A stretch of DNA of 16,369 nucleotides from Alphaproteobacteria bacterium (GCA_019751935.1 JAIEMR010000063.1:1-16369), one strand, 5' to 3'; shown: positions 1 through 7,424, counted from the first letter of the stretch. The notes: generated by a model from the letters alone, not told the origin. Translations and numbers: made by a program.

Positions 1-30
1 ATAGAGTTAGAGTACCCAGAGGTACCTTAA

Positions 31-106
<76 letters not shown>

Positions 107-127
107 CCCCACCTTTAGGCTGGAAAA

Positions 128-445
128 ATGGAAATCATTAGCCCTTCTTATCAAACACAAGCGTCTGAAACGATGGAATCCATTGCGGATATGTTGGAAA
201 CGCATTATGTGCTTGAAATTGATTACGATGGTAATGCCTTGCAGATCCATCTTCCTGACGGTAAGCAGTATTTGATAAATTTTCACGGGATTACAAATCA
301 GCTTTGGCTATCCTCTCCATTTTCAGGCGCGCACCATTTTGACTACAAAGAGGGGAGTTGGCAGTCCACCCGTATGGATATAAATTTAAACACAATTCTT
401 AAAACAGAGTTTCAAAATCAACTTGGCTATAGTTTGGATTTCTAA
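128..445 (+). CDS. cyaY: iron donor protein CyaY (bacterial frataxin)
   Basis: This is a 105-residue cytoplasmic frataxin-family protein, the usual length for CyaY. The family binds iron through acidic surface residues and modulates iron-sulfur cluster assembly on IscS/IscU. An acidic N-terminal helix (about residues 12-26) is followed by a beta sheet. The signature frataxin strand QLWLSSPFSG lies at residues 58-67, followed by a hydrophobic stretch with FDY and a Trp at 78, then a C-terminal helix with NTILKTEF. The usual Pro after SG in this motif is Ala here. The ATG at 128 follows a weak GGA purine stretch. The stop codon overlaps the start of the ABC transporter gene by one base, so translation is probably coupled. 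No isc or suf gene is visible nearby. Confidence 0.9.
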   Translation: MEIISPSYQTQASETMESIADMLETHYVLEIDYDGNALQIHLPDGKQYLINFHGITNQLWLSSPFSGAHHFDYKEGSWQSTRMDINLNTILKTEFQNQLGYSLDF

Positions 446-2277
446 TGCGTGATACTAGTGAATTTGATTTTTTGATAAATGAGAAAAGGCCAGCCGCAGC
501 TGCGTCCTCTTGGCAGGCAATTCGGGAATTTAAACTCCTGAGGCGTTACTTGGCTCCGTATCGATTCCAGATTTTCTTAGCTCTTTTCTCTCTTGTTCTT
601 GCATCATCAATGGTTTTGATGTTTGGAACGGGGCTTCGTTATTTAATCGATCAAGGGTTTATTCATCAATCATCAAACCAATCCTTACTCATGTTGGCAG
701 GACTTTTGGTGGCTGTTGCGCTTCTTGCGATTGGTAGTTTTGGCCGGGTATATTATGTTTCTTGGCTTGGCGAACGCGTTGCGACTGACCTGCGTAAAGA
801 TGTTTTTGCGCATGTTCTTACCCTTGAGATTAGTTTTTATGAACAAATAAGGGTAGGCGAGCTGATATCCAGGCTTACAACCGATACAAGTTTGATTCAA
901 ATTTTGGTGGGAACCTCGGTTGCTATTGCTATTCGCAATATTTTATTACTGACGGGCGGTCTTGCAATGATGATTAGCATCTCAGCAAAACTCAGTCTTT
1001 ATTGTTTGGCTGTGGTGCCGATTGTTATTATTCCCATTATTCTTTTGGGCCGAAAAGTGCGCACTCATTCCAAAGTTTCTCAGGATCGTCTTGCTGATAT
1101 TGGCGGATATATTGATGAATGTTTGAATCAAATCCGCACGGTTCAGGCTTTTACGCATGAACCCATTGACAGGTCAATGTTTAAGAATTATTCGGAAAAT
1201 GCATTCATGGCAGCTGCGCGGCGTAGCAAAGCGCGCGCTCTAATGGCTGCGATCGTTATGATTCTTGTTTTTTCAGCCATTAGTATTGTTTTATGGCTGG
1301 GGACCGAAGAGGTTGCGGACCATTACATGAGCGTTGGTGATTTGTCCGCTTTTATATTTTATGCAGTTGTGGTTGCGGGATCAGCTGGTTCCTTTAGCGA
1401 GCTTTTGGGTGATTTGCAAAGGGCAGGCGGTGCAGCGGAACGATTGATGGAATTGCTTGCGCTTCACCCCAGCCTTCAGTCGTCCACATACTCAAGGGCC
1501 TTGCCAAGCCATTCGCGGGGCACTTTGGCCATGCATAATGTTTCTTTTGCCTATCCTAGTTATGCAGATCGCTCTGTTTTGGATAAGTTCACATTATCCG
1601 TAGCTCCGGGTGAAAATTTAGCGATCGTTGGACCCTCTGGCGCTGGTAAAAGTACAGTCTTTTCGCTTTTGTTGCGTTTTTATGATCCACAATCTGGCTC
1701 AATTTATGTCGATGGCATGGATATAAAAGATGTATCTGTTCAAGAATTAAGGGAACGCATCGGCGTTGTTTCCCAGGAACCGGCTCTATTTTCCACCACT
1801 ATTTACGAAAATATATTATACGGTCGTCCTGATGCCACAGAAGAAGAGGTTTGGAGGGCAGCTGAAGTTGTAAGACTCCAAGACTTTTTACCAACACTTC
1901 CCCATGGAATTCACACCGTGGTTGGAACGCGTGGCATTCGTTTGTCTGGCGGGCAAAAACAACGTATTGCTATCGCTCGGGCAATTTTGAGAGATCCTAG
2001 TATTTTATTGCTTGATGAGGCAACCAATGCCCTGGACGCTGAGAGTGAGCAGGCTGTTCAAAATGGCCTGAAGCACCTTATGGCAACGCGGACAACACTG
2101 GTTATCGCGCACCGCCTGGCAACAGTTTTAAATGCTGATCGAATCGTTGTGCTGGATCAAGGCGAGATTAAGGCCGTTGGAACGCATGCAGAATTAATCA
2201 GCCAAGATGGCCTTTACCGTCGTTTAGCAATGTTGCAATTCGCGGATTCATTGGCACTTTCTGAGTTTGGGAATTAA
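445..2277 (+). CDS. ABC exporter, fused permease/ATPase (MsbA/ABCB type)
   Basis: This 610-residue half-transporter has an N-terminal six-helix ABC exporter membrane domain (about residues 40-320) and a C-terminal nucleotide-binding domain (about 360-595). It should act as a homodimer in the inner membrane and use ATP to export a substrate, by family precedent a lipid, peptide or hydrophobic compound. Visible motifs are Walker A GPSGAGKST at 396-404, Q-loop Gln444, signature LSGGQ at 500-504, Walker B ILLLDE at 520-525 and H-loop His556. All catalytic residues are present, so the ATPase should be active. The start ATG lies inside the cyaY stop (TAATG), and no separate ribosome site is needed. 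The substrate cannot be read from sequence; similarity to MsbA-type lipid flippases is only at family level. Confidence 0.92.
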   Translation: MRDTSEFDFLINEKRPAAAASSWQAIREFKLLRRYLAPYRFQIFLALFSLVLASSMVLMFGTGLRYLIDQGFIHQSSNQSLLMLAGLLVAVALLAIGSFGRVYYVSWLGERVATDLRKDVFAHVLTLEISFYEQIRVGELISRLTTDTSLIQILVGTSVAIAIRNILLLTGGLAMMISISAKLSLYCLAVVPIVIIPIILLGRKVRTHSKVSQDRLADIGGYIDECLNQIRTVQAFTHEPIDRSMFKNYSENAFMAAARRSKARALMAAIVMILVFSAISIVLWLGTEEVADHYMSVGDLSAFIFYAVVVAGSAGSFSELLGDLQRAGGAAERLMELLALHPSLQSSTYSRALPSHSRGTLAMHNVSFAYPSYADRSVLDKFTLSVAPGENLAIVGPSGAGKSTVFSLLLRFYDPQSGSIYVDGMDIKDVSVQELRERIGVVSQEPALFSTTIYENILYGRPDATEEEVWRAAEVVRLQDFLPTLPHGIHTVVGTRGIRLSGGQKQRIAIARAILRDPSILLLDEATNALDAESEQAVQNGLKHLMATRTTLVIAHRLATVLNADRIVVLDQGEIKAVGTHAELISQDGLYRRLAMLQFADSLALSEFGN

Positions 2278-2295
2278 TTTAGCTTTGAGAGAAAA

Positions 2296-2838
2296 ATGCT
2301 CATCCTTCCCAAATTAACAACGAATCGTCTGCTCTTAAGGCCTGTGACCATTGAGGATGCAGACTCTATTTTTGCTTATTCTTGTAATCCTAATGTTGCA
2401 CGTTACGTGACGTGGGAGCCTCATAGCACTATCGAGGACACGAAAAATGTCATCATAAGTTTCTTTTTGAAAAACTATATGGAGGGAATGCCTGCACCTT
2501 GGGCCATTACTTTTAAAGAGCATCCAGATAAGGTTGTTGGTTTGGTTGGATGTAGATTTTTTGATGAAGATCCAAAGGCGATGGAGCTTGCTTATGTTTT
2601 GGCTGAAGAGCATTGGGGGCAAGGGATAACAGTCGAAGCTGTTCAAGCGATTTTACCTTATATTTTTCAAAATTACCCAATCGATAAGCTTGTTGGCCGT
2701 TACTCGGCACTAAATCCAGCTTCTGGCAGAGTGATGGAAAAGCTTGGAATGAAGTTTGTCAAAACTTATCAAGGAGAGCGAAAGGGAAAAATTGAGACAA
2801 TGCGTTTCTATGCTCTTGAGCAAAGTGATATGAAATGA
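2296..2838 (+). CDS. GNAT-family N-acetyltransferase (RimJ/RimL-like)
   Basis: This 180-residue cytoplasmic protein has the RimJ/RimL-type GNAT pattern, predicted to transfer an acetyl group from acetyl-CoA to an amine such as a protein N-terminus or a small molecule. The opening TTNRLLLRPVTIEDAD (about residues 8-23) is characteristic. The acetyl-CoA-binding motif A is HWGQGITVEA at 106-115, a variant of the usual WGxGxxxEA. The later NPASGRVMEKLGM at 140-152 is the standard GNAT alpha4 segment. The gene starts 18 bases after the ABC transporter stop, behind a GAGAG purine stretch, and overlaps the next gene by ATGA, so it belongs to the same operon. The substrate is unknown. Confidence 0.87.
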   Translation: MLILPKLTTNRLLLRPVTIEDADSIFAYSCNPNVARYVTWEPHSTIEDTKNVIISFFLKNYMEGMPAPWAITFKEHPDKVVGLVGCRFFDEDPKAMELAYVLAEEHWGQGITVEAVQAILPYIFQNYPIDKLVGRYSALNPASGRVMEKLGMKFVKTYQGERKGKIETMRFYALEQSDMK

Positions 2839-3065
2839 ATATCGTTAGTGCTTTTATTGTCTATCAGATTATTTGGTGGGTGGTCTTTATGGCTGTTTTG
2901 CCTTTGGGTGTCAAAACTGAAGAATTCACACAACCCGGTTTTGCGGCAAGTGCGCCTATAAAGCCTAATTTGAAAAAAAAGGTAATTTTAACGACAAAAA
3001 TCACAACAATCCTTTGGATAATCTCTTGTGCCGTGATTATGTCGGGGCTGATAAAGTTTGATTAA
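2835..3065 (+). CDS. DUF1467 family small membrane protein
   Basis: This 76-residue protein has two predicted transmembrane helices, at about residues 4-26 and 50-72. It matches the alphaproteobacterial DUF1467 pattern: a helix containing WWVVFMAVLPLGV, an acidic stretch with EEF, a Gly/Ala/Ser-Ala-Pro segment (SAPIKPNLKKK) and a second helix. The function of the family is unknown. Its ATG overlaps the stop of the acetyltransferase gene (ATGA), which indicates translational coupling, and it is the last gene of the cyaY-led cluster. In many alphaproteobacteria this family sits beside proS or RNase J genes; neither is visible here. Confidence 0.82.
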   Translation: MNIVSAFIVYQIIWWVVFMAVLPLGVKTEEFTQPGFAASAPIKPNLKKKVILTTKITTILWIISCAVIMSGLIKFD

Positions 3066-3396
3066 TTTGTAGGAATGGAAGGCTTTAAGAAATTTGGAAA
3101 GAGCAGTACAAAAACACAATATATTGTTATGATACAACCATGGACCCTTGGGTCGGAGCCCAAGGGAAACTGTTTTTTACTAAATACACGTCAGTTTTCC
3201 TATGGCAAGCGAAGCGCGACCATAGGATCCATCTGGCTATGTAATACACTTTTAATCCAAAACTTACGTTAAGAAAATAAAGTTTAAAAGCTTCTCCTTT
3301 ATACTCTGCTAAAGAAGAAAACACCTTTCAGTAACCTTTTGTTAATATTTGCTGTGATAGTCTGATCCCAAGATAAGTTATATCTGGGGAAATGTG
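3066..3396. other. intergenic region with palindromic element
   Basis: This 331-base gap separates the cyaY-led operon from the secreted-protein gene at 3397. Its first half is dominated by the structured element at 3140-3232, described separately. The second half (about 3237-3385) is AT-rich and must contain the promoter of the next gene. I see only weak candidates, such as a GATAGT-like -10 near 3356 without a convincing -35. Two open frames of about 65 codons cross the palindrome on opposite strands; I take both as chance. Confidence 0.6.
3140..3232. repeat. three-armed palindromic element (cruciform/cloverleaf-like)
   Basis: Four nested inverted repeats fill 93 bases. The outer arms are ATGGACC (3140-3146) and GGATCCAT (3225-3232), complementary with one bulged base. 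Arm A is the perfect hairpin CCCTTGGG-TCGGAG-CCCAAGGG (3145-3166); its outermost base pairs compete with the outer stem. The central arm is GGAAACTG (3165-3172) against CAGTTTTCC (3192-3200), with one extra T. Arm B is CCTATGG/CCATAGG (3199-3205 and 3220-3226) with a GC-rich loop. Only one copy is present here, so calling it a dispersed repeat is inference from its architecture. It could also be transcribed as a structured RNA. Confidence 0.6.
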
Positions 3397-3879
3397 ATGA
3401 CTGCTAATGTTGGAAAAATTGTATTGGCGCTCGGCTTGTTTTCTTTTTTTCTAAACGAAAAAGTCCAAGCAGATGCATGGGATAATGGCCATGAGGGCAG
3501 TGCTGCTGCTCGTTCACATCCTGCATATGTAAGGGCTTCTTATTCTCCAGAAGAGGAAACCTCTGAAAACCAGATGCAGGATCCTAAAATGCTATCTACC
3601 CCTACTTATTACGTTACAAATGATGCAGGAAAAGTGCGCGTTCTTAGAACAAAAGCCCCACATCGTTCCGGGCGTCTTTTTGTCAGTCCACTTCATCCAA
3701 CTGATGCTTCTATAAATATAGGTAGTAGCGGTGATTCCATATTTCAAGGGGATGATCTACAAACAGGAAATAATTCTGAGAGAAACGGTGAAGACCTAGT
3801 TTCTTTAGAGACCATTGGTTATACAACTGAACTTTTAAGGCAAAAAGATCCTGACTCACTTATTTCTTATATTCAATAG
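3397..3879 (+). CDS. small secreted protein, unknown function
   Basis: I do not recognise this 160-residue protein. It begins with a clear Sec signal peptide: Lys7, a hydrophobic core to about residue 20, and an Ala-Asp-Ala cleavage site at 25-27. The mature part of about 133 residues is polar, rich in Ser, Asn, Asp, Glu and His, has no further membrane segment and no cysteine, and looks partly disordered. It should be periplasmic or secreted. The frame opens with GTG ATG (3394/3397); I chose the ATG because the GGGGA ribosome site at 3386-3390 then lies six bases upstream, while the GTG would be only three away. It stands alone, 183 bases before the next gene. Confidence 0.72.
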   Translation: MTANVGKIVLALGLFSFFLNEKVQADAWDNGHEGSAAARSHPAYVRASYSPEEETSENQMQDPKMLSTPTYYVTNDAGKVRVLRTKAPHRSGRLFVSPLHPTDASINIGSSGDSIFQGDDLQTGNNSERNGEDLVSLETIGYTTELLRQKDPDSLISYIQ

Positions 3880-3979
3880 ATTTGAGTGTGTTTTCCTTTA
3901 AATTCAAAAGGCTTTATCCTAATTAGACTCCTTAAAAATTTAGATTAAATGTTATTTTATCTGAAAACATAAAAATTAG

Positions 3980-4008
3980 TTAAAATTAATATAAAAAGCT
4001 TGTACAAT
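3980..4008 (+). promoter_or_regulatory. candidate sigma-70 promoter
   Basis: TTAAAA at 3980-3985 and TACAAT at 4003-4008 are separated by 17 bases, in very AT-rich DNA 55 bases upstream of the gene starting at 4063. The -10 match is five of six and the -35 match four of six. AT-rich sequence produces such matches by chance, so this is a suggestion only. Confidence 0.35.
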
Positions 4009-4062
4009 GATTTAAGACAAAATGATGTTCAGCGGATGTCATTGGCATTGTAAGGAGCTCAT

Positions 4063-4920
4063 GTGATTTTAAAATCAAAGGCTAAAAGCCAATCCTCATG
4101 GAGAGAAGAAGACCCCTACGGTCATTATGAGCAGTTTAGGCCGGAATGGTTTAACTTTCAAACAAGGCCCGATGAAAAGGCTGCGAATGCCCATTTATAC
4201 AAAGAAAAAGAACCTGTTATTGAGGTGCATTCTGTCAGGGACGAGGGAAGGCAAGCGTATCGGTCATTTTCAGTATCTTCTAAACACACAAAAGCAAGAC
4301 GATCCTATTTTCAGGATAATTTTTCTTTTCTTACGACATTTAAGAGCCAATGGATTGATGAGGAGTTATTTTTTGCCATGAATAAACTATCTTTATTGGG
4401 ACTTGTTATTACATTAATGTTTCTAGGTACGTTATTTTTCCTAAGTGGATTTTTAATGGCAGTGAATTTGTATGGAATTGGGGATTCAAAAGGGCATGCG
4501 CAAATGGCCAGTATGAATCCATCCCATATGCCAACACCTGGGTATGTTCAAGGCCATCATCATCCAACCGTTGTAAAGGGGAACCACGGGACAGTCGCGC
4601 CTGGATATGCAACAATGGGCGGGGTGGCAATGATTCCACAGCCGCGTTTACCAAGCAATATTCAGAATAAGAAAACGAATCATGGCGCTTATCCTCCTCA
4701 AGGACCTGTTGTTGCGGCCCCTGTATATCCTACGCAACAATATGTTCAACATAATCCATATCCTCCTCAGATGCCTATTAATCAAAATATGAACGGGTAT
4801 GCTGCTTATCCGGCGCATGTCCCAGCTGTGGCAGCCCCGGGTTACAACCCTGCTTATGCAGGAGCTCAGCCTCCCATGATTGTTCCAACCTCGGCTCCAG
4901 TTTACAGGGGTCCTTATTAA
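4063..4920 (+). CDS. single-pass membrane protein with Pro/Tyr/His-rich tail, unknown function
   Basis: I do not recognise this 285-residue protein. Residues 1-107 are charged and probably cytoplasmic. One long hydrophobic helix follows at about 109-138. The remaining 147 residues are rich in Pro, Tyr, His, Ala and Gln and lack charged clusters, and are probably exposed in the periplasm. The tail contains five copies of [A/T]-P-[G/V]-Y, at 158, 179, 219, 258 and 278, and two related blocks, AYPPQGPVVAAPVYP (209-223) and AYPAHVPAVAAPGYNP (248-263). The start is GTG at 4063, five bases after a strong AAGGAG (4052-4057). The ATG at 4061 is immediately followed by TGA and cannot encode the protein. 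The next gene starts three bases after the stop. Confidence 0.7.
   Translation: MILKSKAKSQSSWREEDPYGHYEQFRPEWFNFQTRPDEKAANAHLYKEKEPVIEVHSVRDEGRQAYRSFSVSSKHTKARRSYFQDNFSFLTTFKSQWIDEELFFAMNKLSLLGLVITLMFLGTLFFLSGFLMAVNLYGIGDSKGHAQMASMNPSHMPTPGYVQGHHHPTVVKGNHGTVAPGYATMGGVAMIPQPRLPSNIQNKKTNHGAYPPQGPVVAAPVYPTQQYVQHNPYPPQMPINQNMNGYAAYPAHVPAVAAPGYNPAYAGAQPPMIVPTSAPVYRGPY
4680..4908 (+). repeat. degenerate Pro/Tyr repeats within the coding sequence
   Basis: The encoded tail repeats a block of the form AYPxxxPxVAAPxYxP at residues 209-223 and 248-263, 39 residues apart. Further [A/T]P[G/V]Y motifs upstream and downstream stand about 20 or 40 residues apart. The DNA is diverged, so this is an old or selected repeat rather than a recent tandem duplication. 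Confidence 0.55.
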
Positions 4921-4923
4921 GCG

Positions 4924-5400
4924 ATGATTATGAATCATCAAGAGGCAATGCAGCACGCCATTCGTCTATCTCATGAAAAGATGTTAGCAGGTGCTGGTGG
5001 ACCTTTTGGGGCGGTTGTCGTTTTGGATAACAAAATTATTGGCTCGGGTTGGAATCAAGTGACATCATCAAATGATCCAACGGCGCATGCCGAGGTTGTT
5101 GCTATTAGAGAAGCCTGTAAACATGTTTCTTCGTTTCATCTTAAAGACGCTATTTTATATACAAGCTGTGAGCCATGTCCTATGTGCCTGGCGGCAGCCT
5201 TTTGGGCGCGAATTGATAAAATTTATTACGCCAACACACGGCAAGATGCGGCGTCAATCGGTTTTGATGATGAGTTCTTTTACGAAGAGCTTTCCAAACC
5301 ATTTCATCATCGTCAAGTGCCAATGGAGCAAGTAGGCAGAGATGAGGCTATCAAAGTTTTTGAAGCCTGGATGAAAAAAATAGATAAGATTCATTATTGA
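4924..5400 (+). CDS. guaD: guanine deaminase-like zinc deaminase (GuaD, CMP/dCMP deaminase fold)
   Basis: This 158-residue cytoplasmic enzyme belongs to the cytidine deaminase-like superfamily and most resembles the small Bacillus-type guanine deaminase, which converts guanine to xanthine and ammonia. The zinc site is complete: HAE at 55-57 (His55 ligand, Glu57 proton shuttle) and PCPMC at 84-88 (Cys85 and Cys88 ligands). NDPTAHAEV and the C-terminal GFDDEFFYEELSKP (113-126) favour GuaD over TadA, which lacks that tail. Length also matches GuaD (about 156). Starts at 4924 and 4930 (Met1 or Met3) are both possible; neither has a strong ribosome site. It begins three bases after the preceding stop, so it may be translated from the same message. 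A tRNA adenosine deaminase role is less likely but not excluded. Confidence 0.82.
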   Translation: MIMNHQEAMQHAIRLSHEKMLAGAGGPFGAVVVLDNKIIGSGWNQVTSSNDPTAHAEVVAIREACKHVSSFHLKDAILYTSCEPCPMCLAAAFWARIDKIYYANTRQDAASIGFDDEFFYEELSKPFHHRQVPMEQVGRDEAIKVFEAWMKKIDKIHY

Positions 5401-5424
5401 TTAAGTAAAAAACAAAATCTTAGC

Positions 5425-5452
5425 TTGTAAATCTAAACATGATTGCTATATC
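5425..5452 (+). promoter_or_regulatory. candidate sigma-70 promoter
   Basis: TTGTAA (5425-5430) and TATATC (5447-5452) are 16 bases apart, in the 86-base gap before the gene at 5487. The implied transcript would start about 25 bases before its ATG. The match is moderate and the region AT-rich. Confidence 0.35.
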
Positions 5453-5486
5453 TATGGCATGAATCAATACTTATAGTGGTTTTCAC

Positions 5487-6971
5487 ATGAAAATTATACA
5501 GACAGGTAGGCTCATCCTATATGTCCTCCTATTAGCTTTGAGCTTTCAAAAAGCACAAGCTATGGAAGGGGAATCCAAGCCATTACATCGCGGCGTCCGT
5601 GTGATTGGAAAGGCTGACACTAATTCAGCCGATGATATAAAAACCCTTGTTTCTCTTTGTGATGTTATTGCTACCGGCAAAGGCACTGTGAATGATAATG
5701 GGAGAGTAACTCATTTCAAGGGCCTTGATTACAATCACAAAATTACAGCCGAAGAGAGAGAAATCTTATACAGGCCTTTAATAGATGTTTCTATAAGACT
5801 TAAGAGAGCAGGCAACGAAGAGGCATTAGCTAAAGTCTTTCGCGCATATATCAGAAATTTAAATGGCTCATATGCTGCATGGCAAAAAGTTTCGTTGGCA
5901 GATAATGTTAATGAACGTAAGCTGTTTTACCATCATTTAACAGCATTAGCTGTCAGTGCATTAGCGATTGATGATTTTGAAAAACTAACTTTAAGTGATG
6001 ATGTTCAAAAGTTGTTTGCTGAAAAAAAAGAAAAAGTTCGCACAAGCGCCTCTTTCAAAAGAGCACTTGAAAGTGTTACAGGGCTTAATGGAGAAATACG
6101 TCAAGTTAAGGCCTATATTAAAAAGCAACCCGAAAGTCATTTGGTTTTAGGGGTACGAAACAATGAAGACAGGTTGGAACGATTTGATTCTAATTGGGTT
6201 TTTTTGAATAATGAACCGCATGACCCTAATAAGGGAAGGTGTTTAACCGTAGATTTTAATGATCTTAGCCAATTAGAAAAGATCGCTTTTGGATTGCCTG
6301 GATTATTTAACAGTATAGTAACAGATGCTTCGGTTTTTAAGTTTACGCAATGGGATCAACGCCATTTGACGTATTTTAAAAGCATGTTGAAAAAGGGCGG
6401 AGAATTTATATTTATTCCTGGAGATACACAAAGGGCTGCTGATATAGTAGTTAGTGATATAGATAGTTGTCTAACCCATCTTTCTGACATTGTTAAAACC
6501 CCCCTCTCAACTATTGAAGAGCATTTGTCATGTTTACTTTATTTTAATCGTAAACCTGATTTTACGCCTTTGAATGAAGGCAGGCCACAACGTCTAAATT
6601 ATCACTATCAAACTTTTGAGGGTGATTCGGAGACTTTACGTTCTTTTATAAAACTTAAGAAAGAACAATATAAAAAATACAAAGATAATGCCCCCACCTC
6701 TTTTTATACCCCAGATATTATTGATTTTATAAACGGACATAAGTTGGAAACGGAATCTTTATGGAAGCAAACATGGGAACTAGCACTATGGATTAGCGAA
6801 GAATTTTTTAGAAGATATACCGTTTTATGGTATATGCCAATCTTAGGCTCGGTTTTTGACAAAGTTTTATACATGAGGGATGAAGGGTATTGTGACTATA
6901 AGCCTTACCCATTTGATATAGGAAATTCTTCTCCTTTATATATAAGATGTATTAACAATATAGTGCCGTGA
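5487..6971 (+). CDS. secreted protein with a methyltransferase-like core, unknown function
   Basis: This 494-residue protein has a Sec signal peptide ending in Ala-Gln-Ala at 23-25, so it should leave the cytoplasm. I do not recognise a named family. Residues 215-312 show a strand order suggestive of a class I (Rossmann) methyltransferase: HLVLGVRN (218-225), WVFLNNE (237-243), CLTVDFND (252-259), FNSIVTDASVFKF (274-286) and LKKGGEFIFIPG (301-312). The last two resemble the phases FDxIxxD and LkpGGxfi of such enzymes. The glycine-rich SAM motif I is not intact, so activity is doubtful. The N-terminal helical part (about 85-200) and the C-terminal aromatic-rich part (about 380-494) have no visible family. 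No good ribosome site precedes the ATG. Base composition is AT-rich like its flanks. Confidence 0.72.
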   Translation: MKIIQTGRLILYVLLLALSFQKAQAMEGESKPLHRGVRVIGKADTNSADDIKTLVSLCDVIATGKGTVNDNGRVTHFKGLDYNHKITAEEREILYRPLIDVSIRLKRAGNEEALAKVFRAYIRNLNGSYAAWQKVSLADNVNERKLFYHHLTALAVSALAIDDFEKLTLSDDVQKLFAEKKEKVRTSASFKRALESVTGLNGEIRQVKAYIKKQPESHLVLGVRNNEDRLERFDSNWVFLNNEPHDPNKGRCLTVDFNDLSQLEKIAFGLPGLFNSIVTDASVFKFTQWDQRHLTYFKSMLKKGGEFIFIPGDTQRAADIVVSDIDSCLTHLSDIVKTPLSTIEEHLSCLLYFNRKPDFTPLNEGRPQRLNYHYQTFEGDSETLRSFIKLKKEQYKKYKDNAPTSFYTPDIIDFINGHKLETESLWKQTWELALWISEEFFRRYTVLWYMPILGSVFDKVLYMRDEGYCDYKPYPFDIGNSSPLYIRCINNIVP

Positions 6972-7063
6972 AGCATAATAATAACTTCTTTAAGGAATCT
7001 ATTTTAAAATAATTCCCAATGTACTATCTTTATAGAAATTTCTCATTTTAAAAAGGCGAACAT

Positions 7064-7330
7064 ATGGATACCTTCTCAATTTTTACCTGGTGCTTAACGG
7101 CTGTTACAATTTACGGAACCCTTTTAAATAGCCAACGCAAAAAAGTTGGATTTCTAATCTGGGGTTTATGTAACATGGCTTGGCTATGCGTTGATGCTAG
7201 TCGTGGCATATGGGCCCAATGTGGTCTTTATACTGTCTTTATAGCTTTTAACATATATGGCTGGATGAATTGGACAGCTCAAGAAAAAGAATCAGCCAAG
7301 GAAGAGAAAAAAGAAAAATTGGCGGCTTAG
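7064..7330 (+). CDS. small three-helix membrane protein, PnuC-like
   Basis: This 88-residue protein has three hydrophobic segments (about 5-21, 26-45 and 49-71) and a short Lys/Glu-rich cytoplasmic tail. The segment WAQCGLYTVFIAFNIYGWMNW resembles the membrane core of PnuC nicotinamide riboside transporters, but full PnuC proteins are much longer (about 200-240 residues). It may be a small relative that oligomerises, or an unrelated membrane protein. An AAGG stretch seven bases upstream of the ATG supports the start. The gene is followed at once by an intrinsic terminator and ends the plus-strand block from 3397. Confidence 0.65.
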   Translation: MDTFSIFTWCLTAVTIYGTLLNSQRKKVGFLIWGLCNMAWLCVDASRGIWAQCGLYTVFIAFNIYGWMNWTAQEKESAKEEKKEKLAA

Positions 7331-7348
7331 CCTTTTTTCTTTTGCCCT

Positions 7349-7378
7349 AGAAAAAGCACCCTTTGAGGTGCTTTTTCT
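7349..7378. terminator. strong intrinsic terminator, probably bidirectional
   Basis: AGAAAAAGCACC (7349-7360) and GGTGCTTTTTCT (7367-7378) are perfect reverse complements around a six-base loop. The GC-rich top of the stem with a T tract on the plus strand and an A tract opposite fits termination in both directions. It lies 18 bases after the stop of the small membrane protein gene. Confidence 0.88.
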
Positions 7379-7396
7379 ATAAGGTTATTTCTAGCC

Positions 7397-7424
7397 TTGA
7401 CCTTTTTTTCCTATAAAGTATATT
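7397..7424 (+). promoter_or_regulatory. sigma-70 promoter of the ugpB-like gene
   Basis: TTGACC (7397-7402) matches the -35 consensus in five of six positions. TATATT (7419-7424) matches the -10 in five of six. The spacer is 16 bases. The promoter lies between the terminator and the ugpB-like gene. Transcription would begin near 7431, leaving a leader of about 40 bases before the ATG at 7471. Confidence 0.6.

Noticed and set aside
3145..3178. Hairpin CCCTTGGG/CCCAAGGG followed by a T run, as an intrinsic terminator
   Set aside because: Six bases (AAACTG) separate the stem from the T run, and the hairpin fits better as one arm of the larger palindrome. Some terminator activity is not excluded.
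3075..3272. 65-codon plus-strand open frame after the DUF1467 gene, and a similar one on the minus strand (3127-3324)
   Set aside because: Both are crossed by the palindromic element, have no recognisable protein and no clear ribosome site. Overlapping open frames are expected over a symmetric sequence.
4924..5400. Annotation of the deaminase as TadA (tRNA adenosine deaminase)
   Set aside because: The zinc site is shared, but the GFDDEFFYEELSKP tail and NDPTAHAEV context agree better with GuaD-type guanine deaminases.
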